DNA from: Crocinitomicaceae bacterium
GTDB taxonomy: Bacteria > Bacteroidota > Bacteroidia > Flavobacteriales_G > Salibacteraceae
Assembly (NCBI GenBank): GCA_002713215.1
Contig: PAVO01000012.1
Coordinates: 1-36,046, forward strand
Direction: 5' to 3'
Length of the DNA stretch: 36,046 bases
Positions 24,484 to 34,100 of the stretch are shown piece by piece. The notes beneath the pieces are model-generated. The model was not told the DNA's origin, did no database searches, and worked only from the letters and a program-made list of their open reading frames with translations. Made by a program: the position numbers and the translations under genes. How positions within the stretch are numbered: the stretch's first letter is position 1; each line of letters begins with the position of its first letter.

Positions 24484-24879
24484 TTATTCGGGGTTACTAC
24501 TTATTTGTTTTAAATCATTCACGAACTTCTTCCCATTTAAAAAGGCCGTAAATTGATACTTATCATCTTCTATTGCTGTAATTGACACCCGCAAGGTATC
24601 TAATTCATTAAGTAAATTCTTATCTGGTGTTTGTGATTCCTTTAAAACAAGGTAATATTCACAATCATTAACCCAGGTAATGCTAAAAACATCCCGGATT
24701 CCTCTTTCCTCACTAATTTCAGTCTGAGTAGAATCGTTTCTGTAAATAGTAATGTCCTTCATTTTCTCGTCCTGCGACTGAAAAACTCCGGCATGAAAAT
24801 CCTTACAGGTTTTTTTCTTACAACCACCTAAGGCTAGTAAAAACAAAATTCCAACTGATAGGATACTAAATTGCTTCAT
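24484..24879 (-). CDS. Small lipoprotein
   Basis: 131 residues with a lipoprotein signal: MKQFSILSVGILFLLALGGC, lipobox LGGC, then KKKTCKDFHAGVF. The rest is a small beta-rich region (ITIYRNDSTQTEI, FSITWVNDCEYYLVL) of a type I have seen in Flavobacteria lipoproteins without assigned function. Cysteines in KTCKD and NDCEY could pair. The frame is open one codon upstream to a TTG; ATG 24879 is preferred. It lies 13 bases after the beta-barrel gene and 10 before the SPFH gene. Confidence 0.75.
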   Translation of the reverse strand: MKQFSILSVGILFLLALGGCKKKTCKDFHAGVFQSQDEKMKDITIYRNDSTQTEISEERGIRDVFSITWVNDCEYYLVLKESQTPDKNLLNELDTLRVSITAIEDDKYQFTAFLNGKKFVNDLKQISSNPE

Positions 24880-24892
24880 CAATATTAGAAAT

Positions 24893-25756
24893 TTACTTAA
24901 TCAAAGGTATGCTAATTCCTAAAGCTCCATAACCTTGAATCCAGCCAAAATGTTGATTTGCCTCAGCAGTTCCTTCACTATTGACCAAAATATTGGGCAT
25001 CCAAACATACCCCGCTTTAGCAGCTGCTTCAAAATAGAAATTCCTCCAGAATGTAAACCTGGCACCTAATTTAGCACTGGGACCGCCACCTGCAATGTGG
25101 AATTTATTGTCTTCCTCCTTATTAAGGGTCATTACGTAAGTTTTGGGTACCACAATACCGGCACCAATGTTACCCATTACATCCAGGTAAAACTTTTTGC
25201 TGGATGCTATCCAAAGCGGGAGGTTATACTCTGCCTCAACACTTGTATAATTAAGGCCATCGCTGTGATGAACCCAGAGCATTCTCCAGTTAACTTCTGT
25301 TTCGTGATCATAGGTACCTGCATAAGTACTGCTTGCCTCAGGTGATACATGCCCTTCTACCTTTAGGTGTTGATCCTCAATCATAAAGTATTTCATATGA
25401 TCCATGCCAAATGAAATACTCCATCGATCATTTATGTAATAACCTATGCGATAATTGTATTGTGGCTTTGAAATGTTGGAAGGTTGAACGTAATCGGTTG
25501 TGGAAAATGGAGTTGGTTTATCCTTGGCTTTTATATCTCTGTAAGTCAGGTCATACCCTTCCCCACTAATGTGAAAATCGCTTTTTGAATATGTAGATCG
25601 GTTGTAGCCCCAATAGAAAAACACACGGCCTTTCCTCTGAACGTCTTGCTTAACATTACAAAACCTCCATTTCTTATCTCCTTTAATTTCCTTCTGAGCT
25701 TTGGCTTGAACAATAAACCCTACTGCTAGCAAAAGCAATCCAATATATCTAGTCAT
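24893..25756 (-). CDS. Outer-membrane beta-barrel protein
   Basis: 287 residues from ATG 25756. A signal peptide (MTRYIGLLLLAVGFIVQAKAQ) is followed by alternating amphipathic strands: RVFFYWGYNRSTYS, YNYRIGYYINDRWSISFGMD, GLNYTSVEAEYNLP, KFYLDVMGNIGAGIVVP. The C-terminal strand is GWIQGYGALGISIPLIK. This fits a small outer-membrane barrel of 8-12 strands. The frame extends 6 codons into proS, but ATG 25756 starts one base after the proS stop and gives the better signal peptide. Substrate or function unknown. Confidence 0.8.
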   Translation of the reverse strand: MTRYIGLLLLAVGFIVQAKAQKEIKGDKKWRFCNVKQDVQRKGRVFFYWGYNRSTYSKSDFHISGEGYDLTYRDIKAKDKPTPFSTTDYVQPSNISKPQYNYRIGYYINDRWSISFGMDHMKYFMIEDQHLKVEGHVSPEASSTYAGTYDHETEVNWRMLWVHHSDGLNYTSVEAEYNLPLWIASSKKFYLDVMGNIGAGIVVPKTYVMTLNKEEDNKFHIAGGGPSAKLGARFTFWRNFYFEAAAKAGYVWMPNILVNSEGTAEANQHFGWIQGYGALGISIPLIK

Positions 25757-25757
25757 T

Positions 25758-27236
25758 CTAATAAGCTTTGGCAAAAACTACTTTTTTGGTCGATGGTTTT
25801 CCAGAATAAATACACTTACCATTCGCTTCCTTAGAATCCAGTAGAATACATCGGATAGTAGCTTTGGTTTCTTTTTTAATGGCCTCTTCGGTTTCTGCGG
25901 TTCCATCCCAGTGTGCCAATACAAATCCACCTTCACCCTCAATTCTGTCCTTGAATTCATCGTAGGTGCTTACCTCCGTTGTATTCTCTTCTCTATAGGC
26001 GTGAGCTTTGTTGTAAAGGGATATTTGTATATCATCCAATAAATCAGGCACATAAGAATCTACAGTATCAATCGAAACCAATTCTTTAGTCAGGGTATCT
26101 CTTCTCGCTACCTCAATGGTGCCGTTTTCAAGGTCTCTTGGTCCCACTGCAAGACGGACAGGAACCCCCTTAAATTCATATTCATTAAACTTCCAGCCTG
26201 GTTTATGAGTATCCCGATCATCATACTTAACCGATATTCCTTTAGCTTCAAGCGCAGCCTTTATGGGAAGTGTTTTTTCAGTTACCATCTCCAATTGTTC
26301 CATTGACCGGTAAATTGGAATTATGGCCACTTGAATTGGAGCCAATCTAGGAGGTAACACCAGGCCGTTGTCATCAGAATGGGTCATAATCAGTCCACCC
26401 ATCAATCGCGTTGAAACGCCCCAACTGGTAGCCCATACAAATTCTTCTTTCCCTTCTTTGGAAGTATATTTTACGTCAAAGGCATGGGCAAAATTCTGTC
26501 CCAGGAAATGTGAAGTTCCTGCTTGTAGTGCCTTACCATCCTGCATAAGTGCCTCAATGCAATAGGTTTCAACTGCTCCTGCAAAACGTTCACTCTCTGT
26601 CTTAAGTCCTTTTAAAACAGGCATTGCCATAAATTTTTCTGCAAATTCAGCATACACCTCTAAAATCTGTTCTGCTTCTTCTATGGCTTCCTGCTCGGTG
26701 GCATGTGCCGTATGGCCTTCCTGCCACAGAAATTCTGCGGTTCGCAAAAAGAGGCGAGTTCTCATTTCCCATCGAACCACATTCGCCCACTGATTGATCA
26801 ACAATGGTAAGTCTCGGTAAGACTGGATCCACCCCTTGTACGTATTCCAAATGATAGCCTCACTGGTTGGTCTAACTATTAACTCTTCTTCCAACTTGGC
26901 ATTAGGATCTACCCTAAGTTTACCTTCCTTTTCAGGATCATTTTGTAATCGATAATGAGTAACTACCGCACATTCCTTGGCAAAACCTTCGGCATTTTTT
27001 TCTTCGGCTTCGAATAAACTTTTTGGAACAAATAAGGGGAAATAGGCATTTTGATGCCCGGTTGCTTTAAACATTCGGTCCAGTTCGGCCTGCATTTTTT
27101 CCCATATGGCATAACCATAAGGCTTTATAACCATGCAACCTCTTACTGCAGAACTTTCTGCCAAATCAGCTTTTACTACAAGCTCATTGTACCACTTTGA
27201 ATAATCTTCTTCCCTGCTGGTAAACCCCTTCGCCAT
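25758..27236 (-). CDS. proS: Prolyl-tRNA synthetase (archaeal/eukaryotic-like type)
   Basis: Class II aminoacyl-tRNA synthetase charging tRNA-Pro. At 492 residues without the large insertion domain of E. coli ProRS, it is the short archaeal/eukaryotic-like form common in Bacteroidota. Visible are motif 1 around [18 protein letters not shown], the proline pocket [12 protein letters not shown], motif 2 [23 protein letters not shown] and motif 3 [19 protein letters not shown]. The anticodon-binding domain ([31 protein letters not shown]) and the C-terminal zinc-like region follow. It heads an operon with an outer-membrane barrel, lipoprotein and SPFH gene. Confidence 0.97.
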   Translation of the reverse strand: MAKGFTSREEDYSKWYNELVVKADLAESSAVRGCMVIKPYGYAIWEKMQAELDRMFKATGHQNAYFPLFVPKSLFEAEEKNAEGFAKECAVVTHYRLQNDPEKEGKLRVDPNAKLEEELIVRPTSEAIIWNTYKGWIQSYRDLPLLINQWANVVRWEMRTRLFLRTAEFLWQEGHTAHATEQEAIEEAEQILEVYAEFAEKFMAMPVLKGLKTESERFAGAVETYCIEALMQDGKALQAGTSHFLGQNFAHAFDVKYTSKEGKEEFVWATSWGVSTRLMGGLIMTHSDDNGLVLPPRLAPIQVAIIPIYRSMEQLEMVTEKTLPIKAALEAKGISVKYDDRDTHKPGWKFNEYEFKGVPVRLAVGPRDLENGTIEVARRDTLTKELVSIDTVDSYVPDLLDDIQISLYNKAHAYREENTTEVSTYDEFKDRIEGEGGFVLAHWDGTAETEEAIKKETKATIRCILLDSKEANGKCIYSGKPSTKKVVFAKAY

Positions 27237-27265
27237 CTTGTTTTTTTAACTCAAATTTTTCGGGG

Positions 27266-27273
27266 CAAAAGTA
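27266..27273 (-). promoter_or_regulatory. -7 element of proS
   Basis: The minus strand reads TACTTTTG, followed by CCCCG, 29 bases upstream of the proS ATG. Confidence 0.55.
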
Positions 27274-27280
27274 GTTAATC

Positions 27281-27309
27281 GGAAGTATCATAAACTATGA
27301 TTCACTTCC
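27281..27309. promoter_or_regulatory. Imperfect inverted repeat upstream of proS
   Basis: GGAAGTATCATA and TATGAT-TC-ACTTCC form a 12-bp stem interrupted by a 2-base bulge around AAC. It spans the -10 to -40 region upstream of the proS -7 element and lies 60 bases past the desaturase stop. It could be an operator or a 3'-end hairpin; it has no T-run. Confidence 0.45.
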
Positions 27310-27369
27310 CCAAAAAATGAGTTTTTGAGAAACCTTGAAACTAAAATCTGACCAGAATTGCCCGAGTGG

Positions 27370-28455
27370 CTATCGACCCAATTGATAAAGCATTTTACCA
27401 TGATCCACTACTACCGACCTAAATGTCGGTTTGGTGATGTATGGTAAATCAAACTTGGCCACTACCTCCTGCACAATGGGTGATAAATTTTTGTAATGAA
27501 TGTGGCAAATATTGGGGAACAAGTGATGTTCGATCTGAAAATTCAGTCCGCCAATGTACCAACTCAACAGGCGATTGGTCATTGCAAAATTTTGCGTGGT
27601 AAACAATTGATGTTCTGCCCAGCTTAGAGGGATATTCTCTCCTTTTTCCGAAGTGCGGAACGTGGTATCCGGTGACACGTGAGCCGATTGAAAAACGGTA
27701 GAAATAATTACACCAATTACAAAATGCATACTTAGAAAGCCCAATAACACCATCCAAAATGAATACGGTGTGAAAATACTTGGAAGTACGATGTACATGG
27801 TGAAATAGAGTATTCGGGAAATCACAATCCAGGAAAAAACTCCTTTGTATTCCTTCTTTCTGTTGTTGTAAAACCCCCGACTCTTGTACCTAAGGATTTG
27901 CTTAAACTCAGAAGTAGTGGTCCAAACCAACGACAGTAACCCATAGAAAAACCAGGCATAAACATGCTGAAATCGATGAACAACACTTTTGGGCGAATAG
28001 GGTGAAAACCTTAAAAACGGTACCGGAGGTTTAATGTCATCATCTAGCCCATCTACGTTGGTGAATGTATGGTGTAATTGATTGTGCTGAATTTTCCAGT
28101 TGGCAACCGTTCCGCCAATAAACAACATGGTAAAATGACCTAGCTTATTGTTAAACTTAGTCTTTCTGGAATAGCTCCCATGAACTGCATCGTGCATTAC
28201 GGAGAAACCAAGACCTGCGGTAGCCAATCCTATTACTACCCACAGACCAATAAAAAGATAGACCGGCAATTCGGGAAGAACATAAAATGCAATGTAAGGT
28301 GTAAAAAACATAAAAAACAACACAACCGTCTTTACATACATAGACGTATTGCCTGTTTTCTTGATGTTGTTTTCTTTGAAATATTGGTTAACTCTTTTTC
28401 GAAGCGACTTGTAAAACAAATCGCCATCTTGTGATTGAAACTTAACTCGTTGCAT
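27370..28455 (-). CDS. Membrane fatty-acid desaturase (front-end type histidine boxes)
   Basis: 361-residue integral-membrane di-iron desaturase. The three histidine boxes are HDAVHGSY, HNQLHHTFTN and QIEHHLFPNICH. The glutamine in place of the first histidine of box 3 is typical of delta-5/delta-6-like (front-end) enzymes; no cytochrome b5 domain is fused. Hydrophobic segments surround residues about 45-95 and 205-260. It introduces double bonds into membrane acyl chains; the exact position cannot be told. It is paralogous to the next gene upstream (28624-29712). Its promoter region has a -7 element and a perfect 16-bp palindrome, so it is probably regulated separately. Confidence 0.9.
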   Translation of the reverse strand: MQRVKFQSQDGDLFYKSLRKRVNQYFKENNIKKTGNTSMYVKTVVLFFMFFTPYIAFYVLPELPVYLFIGLWVVIGLATAGLGFSVMHDAVHGSYSRKTKFNNKLGHFTMLFIGGTVANWKIQHNQLHHTFTNVDGLDDDIKPPVPFLRFSPYSPKSVVHRFQHVYAWFFYGLLSLVWTTTSEFKQILRYKSRGFYNNRKKEYKGVFSWIVISRILYFTMYIVLPSIFTPYSFWMVLLGFLSMHFVIGVIISTVFQSAHVSPDTTFRTSEKGENIPLSWAEHQLFTTQNFAMTNRLLSWYIGGLNFQIEHHLFPNICHIHYKNLSPIVQEVVAKFDLPYITKPTFRSVVVDHGKMLYQLGR

Positions 28456-28504
28456 TTATTCTCCTTTATTTCAAATGTCCTGCCAATTTCCGGCTACATC
28501 AATA

Positions 28505-28520
28505 ACTATGCGCGCATAGT
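28505..28520. promoter_or_regulatory. Perfect 16-bp palindrome in the desaturase leader
   Basis: ACTATGCGCGCATAGT reads the same on both strands. It lies 26 bases downstream of the -7 element and 50 bases upstream of the desaturase ATG. It stands out in this AT-rich spacer and is a good candidate operator for a dimeric lipid-responsive repressor. Confidence 0.6.
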
Positions 28521-28545
28521 ACCAGCTATACCTTTAGTTTGCGGA

Positions 28546-28553
28546 CAAATATA
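28546..28553 (-). promoter_or_regulatory. -7 element of the 27370-28455 desaturase
   Basis: The minus strand reads TATATTTG, followed by TCCGC, about 90 bases upstream of the ATG at 28455. Confidence 0.55.
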
Positions 28554-28623
28554 GGTAGAGGAAGCCCACGAAATGGTGTTAATAATTATAGAATTTCAAC
28601 AGCAGGTAAGACTGTGTATGCCA

Positions 28624-29712
28624 TCAACTTTTTCCCAGTTTAACCAACATTTTGGCGTGGTCGTAAATGGCCGAACGAAACGTGGGTTTACTATGGTAGG
28701 GAAGATTAAATTCCTTTACTTCTTCCTGAACAATCTTAGACAGGTTCTTGAAATGCACGTGGCTAATGTTGGGAAACAAATGATGTTCAATTTGAAAATT
28801 CAGTCCACCAACATACCAACTCAACCATTTATTTTCCATGGCAAAGTTTTGAGTTGTTTGTAATTGATGACCAGCCCAGCTGTTCAAAATATTATTGTTC
28901 TCATCGAGATTAGGAAATTCTGAGCTGGTAGTTACGTGAGCTGGCTGAAATACAATTCCCAATATAAATCCGGAAACAAAATGCATAAGAACAAACCCAC
29001 CCACAAGAGAAATAGCCGAGTAGGGAGCAAATGCAATTGGAACAAATAGGAATATCACAAAATACATGACCTTAAAAAATAACAAGCGTATCCACTCTGT
29101 GGCATAGGCTGAGGCATCATTGTCATAAAACCCGTCTCTTTTGAAGCGCATTAGTTGCGAAAAGTCCTTTGTAGTTGCCCACATAAGGGTCATCATTCCA
29201 TATAAAAACCAGGCATAAATGTGTTGAAACCGATGTGCACTTTTGTGCGGAAACTCAGTGGAAAGACGAATGACAGAAAATGCCGGGTTAATATCTTCAT
29301 CCAGATCTTTTATGTTGGTATAGGTATGATGCAATTGATTGTGCTGAATACGCCAATTGGCAGCAAAACCTCCAATAAAAAACATACTGACATGTCCTAT
29401 AAAGTCATTCAATCGACGGTTAGAAGAAAAACTACCATGTACTGCTTCATGCATTACTGATAAACCAATTCCCGACATGCTAATACCCATTAAAACCCAG
29501 CAGAGCAAAAAGAAGTAGGCCGGGATTTTTGGCAATAAAATGATTCCGGCAAGGGGTAGGATCAATGTTGAAAACAGGATAATTGTCTTTGCAAACAATC
29601 CGAAGTTGCCCGTTTTTTTGAGGTTGTTTTCTTTGAAATATCGATTTACTTTTTTCCGCAGAGAACGATAAAACTCATCTTTATCTGCAGAAACAAACTT
29701 GGGTCTTAACAC
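28624..29712 (-). CDS. Membrane fatty-acid desaturase, tandem paralogue
   Basis: 362-residue di-iron desaturase with the same boxes as its neighbour: HEAVHGSF, HNQLHHTYTN and QIEHHLFPNISH. FYRSLRKKVNRYFKENNLKKTGN aligns with FYKSLRKRVNQYFKENNIKKTGN of the 27370-28455 gene. The longest frame runs to 29817, inside tolC. Aligning VLRPKF with the paralogue's MQRVKF instead points to GTG 29712 as the start and gives nearly equal lengths (362 and 361). A TACCTTCG sequence 5 bases upstream looks like a -7 element but would leave almost no leader. Double-bond position is unknown. Confidence 0.88.
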   Translation of the reverse strand: MLRPKFVSADKDEFYRSLRKKVNRYFKENNLKKTGNFGLFAKTIILFSTLILPLAGIILLPKIPAYFFLLCWVLMGISMSGIGLSVMHEAVHGSFSSNRRLNDFIGHVSMFFIGGFAANWRIQHNQLHHTYTNIKDLDEDINPAFSVIRLSTEFPHKSAHRFQHIYAWFLYGMMTLMWATTKDFSQLMRFKRDGFYDNDASAYATEWIRLLFFKVMYFVIFLFVPIAFAPYSAISLVGGFVLMHFVSGFILGIVFQPAHVTTSSEFPNLDENNNILNSWAGHQLQTTQNFAMENKWLSWYVGGLNFQIEHHLFPNISHVHFKNLSKIVQEEVKEFNLPYHSKPTFRSAIYDHAKMLVKLGKS

Positions 29713-29766
29713 GAGGCGAAGGTAGCCAAATGTTAACGCTGTAGTACGGGAATAAATATTTCTGTT

Positions 29767-29790
29767 AACAATCCTAATAATTAGGTTGTT
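29767..29790. terminator. Inverted repeat at the end of tolC
   Basis: On the minus strand, starting inside the tolC stop codon, AACAACCTAAT pairs with ATTAGG-A-TTGTT. This is 11 bp with a single bulged base. It may form a 3'-end hairpin, but no T-run follows directly. Confidence 0.4.
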
Positions 29791-31108
29791 ACCCTTCCTT
29801 TTTAATAAGCATTCCACTTAGCCTTATCAACTCAAATTCACTCAAACGTACCTGGTACTTGCTGCTTACAATATTGACCTGGGTTCTCAGGTAATTGAGC
29901 TGTGCGTCACGAAATTGAACGTTGGTAACTTTTCCCAATTGATACAATTCACGTGTTCTGCTAAAGTTCACTTCAGCATTCTTCAAATTGCGTTTCTCCA
30001 TCTCTAATACAGCAGCATTTTTTTCATATTCAATCCATGCATTGTTCAGGTCTGTTTTCAACTGATCAACCGTATTGAGCCTCATTTCTTCACTACTCAT
30101 CAAGGCAACCTTTGCATTTTGGGATCTAATTTTTCGTTGATTGGCCTGAAAAATTGGATAGCTTAGGGTAATGCCCGCACTGTAGCCTAAATTTTTAGCG
30201 TTCAATAAGTTACCAACCTCATTTTCCTGGTAATTCAATCCATATTGGCCATTAACTGAAACCGTAGGTAAGTATCCTGCTTGCGCAACCTTTAAATCCT
30301 TTTCTGCGGTAAGTTTCGAATACTCGGCATTCAATAGCTGAGCATTATTTGCGTTGGATTGCTTTACCAGTTCAGCATAATCCATCTTCGATACAATGTC
30401 CACCTGATCGGATATGGTATATCCTTCAGGCAATTGATATCCCGTCAATTGATTCAGGTTATTGCTGGCTATTTCCAACTGAGCCAGGGAGTTTACAAGG
30501 GTTACACTATCCGTGTTTAAATCCACTTCGGCACTCAGGTAGTCAATGCTAGAACTACCACCTACATCGTAATTGGCCTTGGCCCGATTCAACCGATCTT
30601 TTGTAATCGAAATTGATTCTCTTGCAACCTTAACGTTGTTCATTGTGTTTGCCATTTGATAGTAAGTATTAATAACCTGCATCAAGGTATTCTCAACACT
30701 GGCCCTTGTTTTTACATCCTCTAAATCGACCAACAGCTTTAGCTTATCATAATTATGAAACATGGCCATTCCATCAAATACAACCCAGTTGAGTCCCAGG
30801 CCAAGATTGGCTGAAATGGATTCAGCGCCATCTTGCTCTATGGTTACCGGAGAAGGCTGCGCCAGCAGCTCGAGCTTGGTATCCGTATTGGTGTATGTTG
30901 CACCTCCATCTAAATTGACCTGAGGTAACATTCCCGCATTGCCTCGGTCTGCATTGTTATCTGCAATAATCACATTGTTCTGCAATATCTTAATGTTGTG
31001 ATTGTTCGAAAGAGCAAGTTCCAGGATTTTATCCAGGGAATATTCTTGCGCCGAAACATTGGTAGTCACAAAAACGGTTAGAATAAATAAAAGAGTACGT
31101 CCCATCAT
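29789..31108 (-). CDS. TolC-family outer-membrane efflux protein
   Basis: 439 residues. A signal peptide (MMGRTLLFILTVFVTTNVSAQ) leads into two outer-membrane-efflux repeats. The first is YSLDKILELALSNNHNIKIL, with GMLPQVNLDGGATYTN, and the second is ELVKQSNANNAQLLNAEYS, with AGYLPTVSVNGQYGLNY. Long helices give the periplasmic coiled-coil tunnel. It starts 2 bases after the RND gene stop and completes the tripartite pump. ATG 31108 is followed at once by a second ATG, so the start may be one codon later. Confidence 0.92.
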   Translation of the reverse strand: MMGRTLLFILTVFVTTNVSAQEYSLDKILELALSNNHNIKILQNNVIIADNNADRGNAGMLPQVNLDGGATYTNTDTKLELLAQPSPVTIEQDGAESISANLGLGLNWVVFDGMAMFHNYDKLKLLVDLEDVKTRASVENTLMQVINTYYQMANTMNNVKVARESISITKDRLNRAKANYDVGGSSSIDYLSAEVDLNTDSVTLVNSLAQLEIASNNLNQLTGYQLPEGYTISDQVDIVSKMDYAELVKQSNANNAQLLNAEYSKLTAEKDLKVAQAGYLPTVSVNGQYGLNYQENEVGNLLNAKNLGYSAGITLSYPIFQANQRKIRSQNAKVALMSSEEMRLNTVDQLKTDLNNAWIEYEKNAAVLEMEKRNLKNAEVNFSRTRELYQLGKVTNVQFRDAQLNYLRTQVNIVSSKYQVRLSEFELIRLSGMLIKKEG

Positions 31109-31110
31109 GA

Positions 31111-34100
31111 TTAGATTAATGCTTCATTTTCTGATTTCAATTCAATAATTGCCGGCTCTACCTCTTCCTTGCTTGGTTTTTTACCTGTCCACAACCAGTT
31201 CACCATGATTTTAATTCGGTTTAGCACAATTAGGAATACTGGTAGTACAATTAGTGTAATGTATGTCGCCACCATCATTCCGTAAGCCACAGTTATAGCC
31301 ATGGGGATTAAGAACTGAGCCTGAAAACTCCGTTCAAATATGAGCGGTGTAAGTCCAGCCACTGTAGTAACTGAAGTAAGGATAATGGCTCTAAACCTCG
31401 ACTTACCTGCTTCAAAAACAGCCTTGTCGAAATCGTGGTATTTCTTAACCAACTCATTAACTCTACTAACAAATACCAGGCTATCGTTTACCATAATCCC
31501 GATTAAGGCAATTACCCCAAACATGGACAACAGACTTATGGCATGTCCATGTAAAAAGTGCCCCCACCCTACTCCAATAATGGCAAACGGAATGGTTACG
31601 AACACAATTACGGCCTGCCACATGGATCTAAAGGTCAAAATAATAACGGCCAGCATGAGCAATAAAATCATTGGAATGACCGTAGAACCGGACTTCTTCA
31701 TTTTTTCCTGCTCCTTGCTCTGTCCCTCAAAGGCCACACTCAATGAAGGATACTTATCCAAAATGGGAGGCAAAATGGTGTCCTTTACATTGGTCATTAC
31801 ATCGGATGCTGATACTTCGGGGTCTCCCATATCAGCTTCTATACGAACTTCCCGTTGTCCATCCAAGTGGTTTATGGCTACTATACCACGTTCAATTTCG
31901 TAATCCGCTATTTCATAAAAAGGAACCTCCAAACCACTTTGGGTTCTAATGCGCATATTCTCGAGCTTGTTTACAGAAGAACGATCATCAATCGGATAGC
32001 GCACCCAAACCTTAACTTCATCGAGCCCGCGCTGCAAGCGTTGAACTTCCTGCCCAAAATATCCTTGCCGAACCTGACCAACGACATCACGCATGGTTAA
32101 TCCCATTAGGTAGGCTTTCTCCTTCAACTTAATGGTTAACTCACGAGGGCCTTGCTTGTCGTTATCCACAATATCGATAAGCGCCGGAATTTTTTCCAAT
32201 TCTGCTTCCAGTTCTTCTTTGGCCTGCTCCAATTCTTCCAGGTTATTTCCAAGCAGGGAAACAGAGATAGGTTTTCCAAAAGGAGTTGAAATGGAAAAAA
32301 CCAACTTTTCAGCATCGTAAATGGGTCCGATCTTTTCACGAATCAGGTTGGCAATGTTCTGGCTTTTCATCAATCGGGTCTCTGCGTCTAATAACCGAAT
32401 CTCCACCTTACCCGTATTGGTTGCCGGTCCTAGCTTAAGCAAAGTATTTACAATTATTGGGTTACCATCTTCCCGCTCTGCCTGAACGGAATCACTCACC
32501 GCCAGTGCTCCCTCTTCGATTCTTAGCAAAACCTGCTCGGTAACATTTTCACGGGTACCGGCAGGTAATTCCAATTCCACATTAATAAAATCCTGCTCGA
32601 TAGCCGGAAAAAAAGTCCATCGAATAAATCCTCCTTTAAGACCACCTATGGTAATGAATAAGAGAGCCAGAGGAAAAGAAACAGCAAGCACCCAATTGTT
32701 TAGCGAAAATTTTAATAAAGGTGCATAGGTCTTTTCACGTAACCAAGTCATAGTTCGATCGAAGAAAAGCTCAATCTTATTCTTGATTGCTTCCTTACTC
32801 AATGCTCTTGAATGAGCAACGTGAGCCGGTAGAATAAAGGCACCTTCAACCAGTGAAAACGCCAGCGTGCTGATAACCACAAAAGCCATGTCGGGTGCAA
32901 AATCCCCTAACCTTCCATCCAGAAAGAAAAAGGTAGAAAAAGCAATACCCGTAGTAACAACTGCCGAAAACACGGCCGGCAATACCTGCATAGTACCATC
33001 AACGGCTGCCTGAAGCGGTGGGATTCCTTCCTCGTATTTTTTGTAGATGTTTTCGCCGATAACTATCCCGTCATCGACCAGAATACCTACTACCAGGATC
33101 ATCCCGAAAAGGGAAATAACATTAATCGAAACATCACTGTTGGCCCCCAAAATGAACATTCCTGTAAATGCAATGGGAATACTCAATGCTACCCAAAATG
33201 CCAGACGAACATGGAGAAAGAATGCCAGGAACAGAAGCACCAGAATAAAACCCATGATCCCATTTTCAAGGAGCAGGTCAATCCTTCCGTTTAGCGTAGT
33301 TGATCCATCCCGAACCAGGGTGGTTTTTACCACATCATTTTCGGCATTGAATTCCTCCATGTAATTCCGCACACTTTCGGTAATATCCAGGATGTCTTCC
33401 TCTATGGTATTACTTACTTCTATGATAACACTGGGTTCACCATTTAGAAAATTCCGATTGGGAGATTCTGCCCAAACATCACGAACATCGGCTACTTCGT
33501 GAAGCCGAAGAATTCGACCATCGGGTGTGGTTTTTACCACAATGTCCCTAAACTTATCAGCATAATAGCCCTTGGTATTGGCGCGAATAATCAGCTCTTC
33601 ATTCCTGCCCTTTACCCGGCCTCCGGTAATTTCCAAATTGGCATTTACCACGGCCTGATTAACCTGTAAAAAGGTCAGGTCGTGGGCCTGCAGACTGTTT
33701 TCCCTGACTGCAATTTCAATCTCTTCTTCCGGAAAGCCGGATAGGGCAACCTTACTTAACCCATCCATGGCCAACAAGTCGCTCTCTACTTTTTGAGCAA
33801 ACTTCTTGAGTACGGTTAAACTTACATCGCCACTAAGCGCAAAGCTTATGGCGAAGTTTCTTCCCTCTTGCTTGTAGATAACCGGAGGTTCCATTCCGTC
33901 GGGAAAGGATGGAATTCGATCCACTGCATTCTTAACATCCTGTAGCACCAAATCAGTGTTGTATTTCTTTTGAACCTCAACGGTTATTACACCTGTATTC
34001 TCAGAACTTACCGAACTTACCTGCTCAATTCCGGTTACTCCCCGAAGGTTATCTTCAATTTTAAGTACAACCCCCTTTTCAATTTCTTCAGGCGAAGAGC

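Noticed and set aside
29713-29817. 35-codon N-terminal extension of the second desaturase into tolC
   Set aside because: Alignment with the tandem paralogue places the start at GTG 29712; the extension has no counterpart.
31340-31903. 187-codon open frame on the + strand opposite the RND gene
   Set aside because: It lies wholly antisense to a well-supported RND permease, its translation has no recognisable domain, and there is no promoter.
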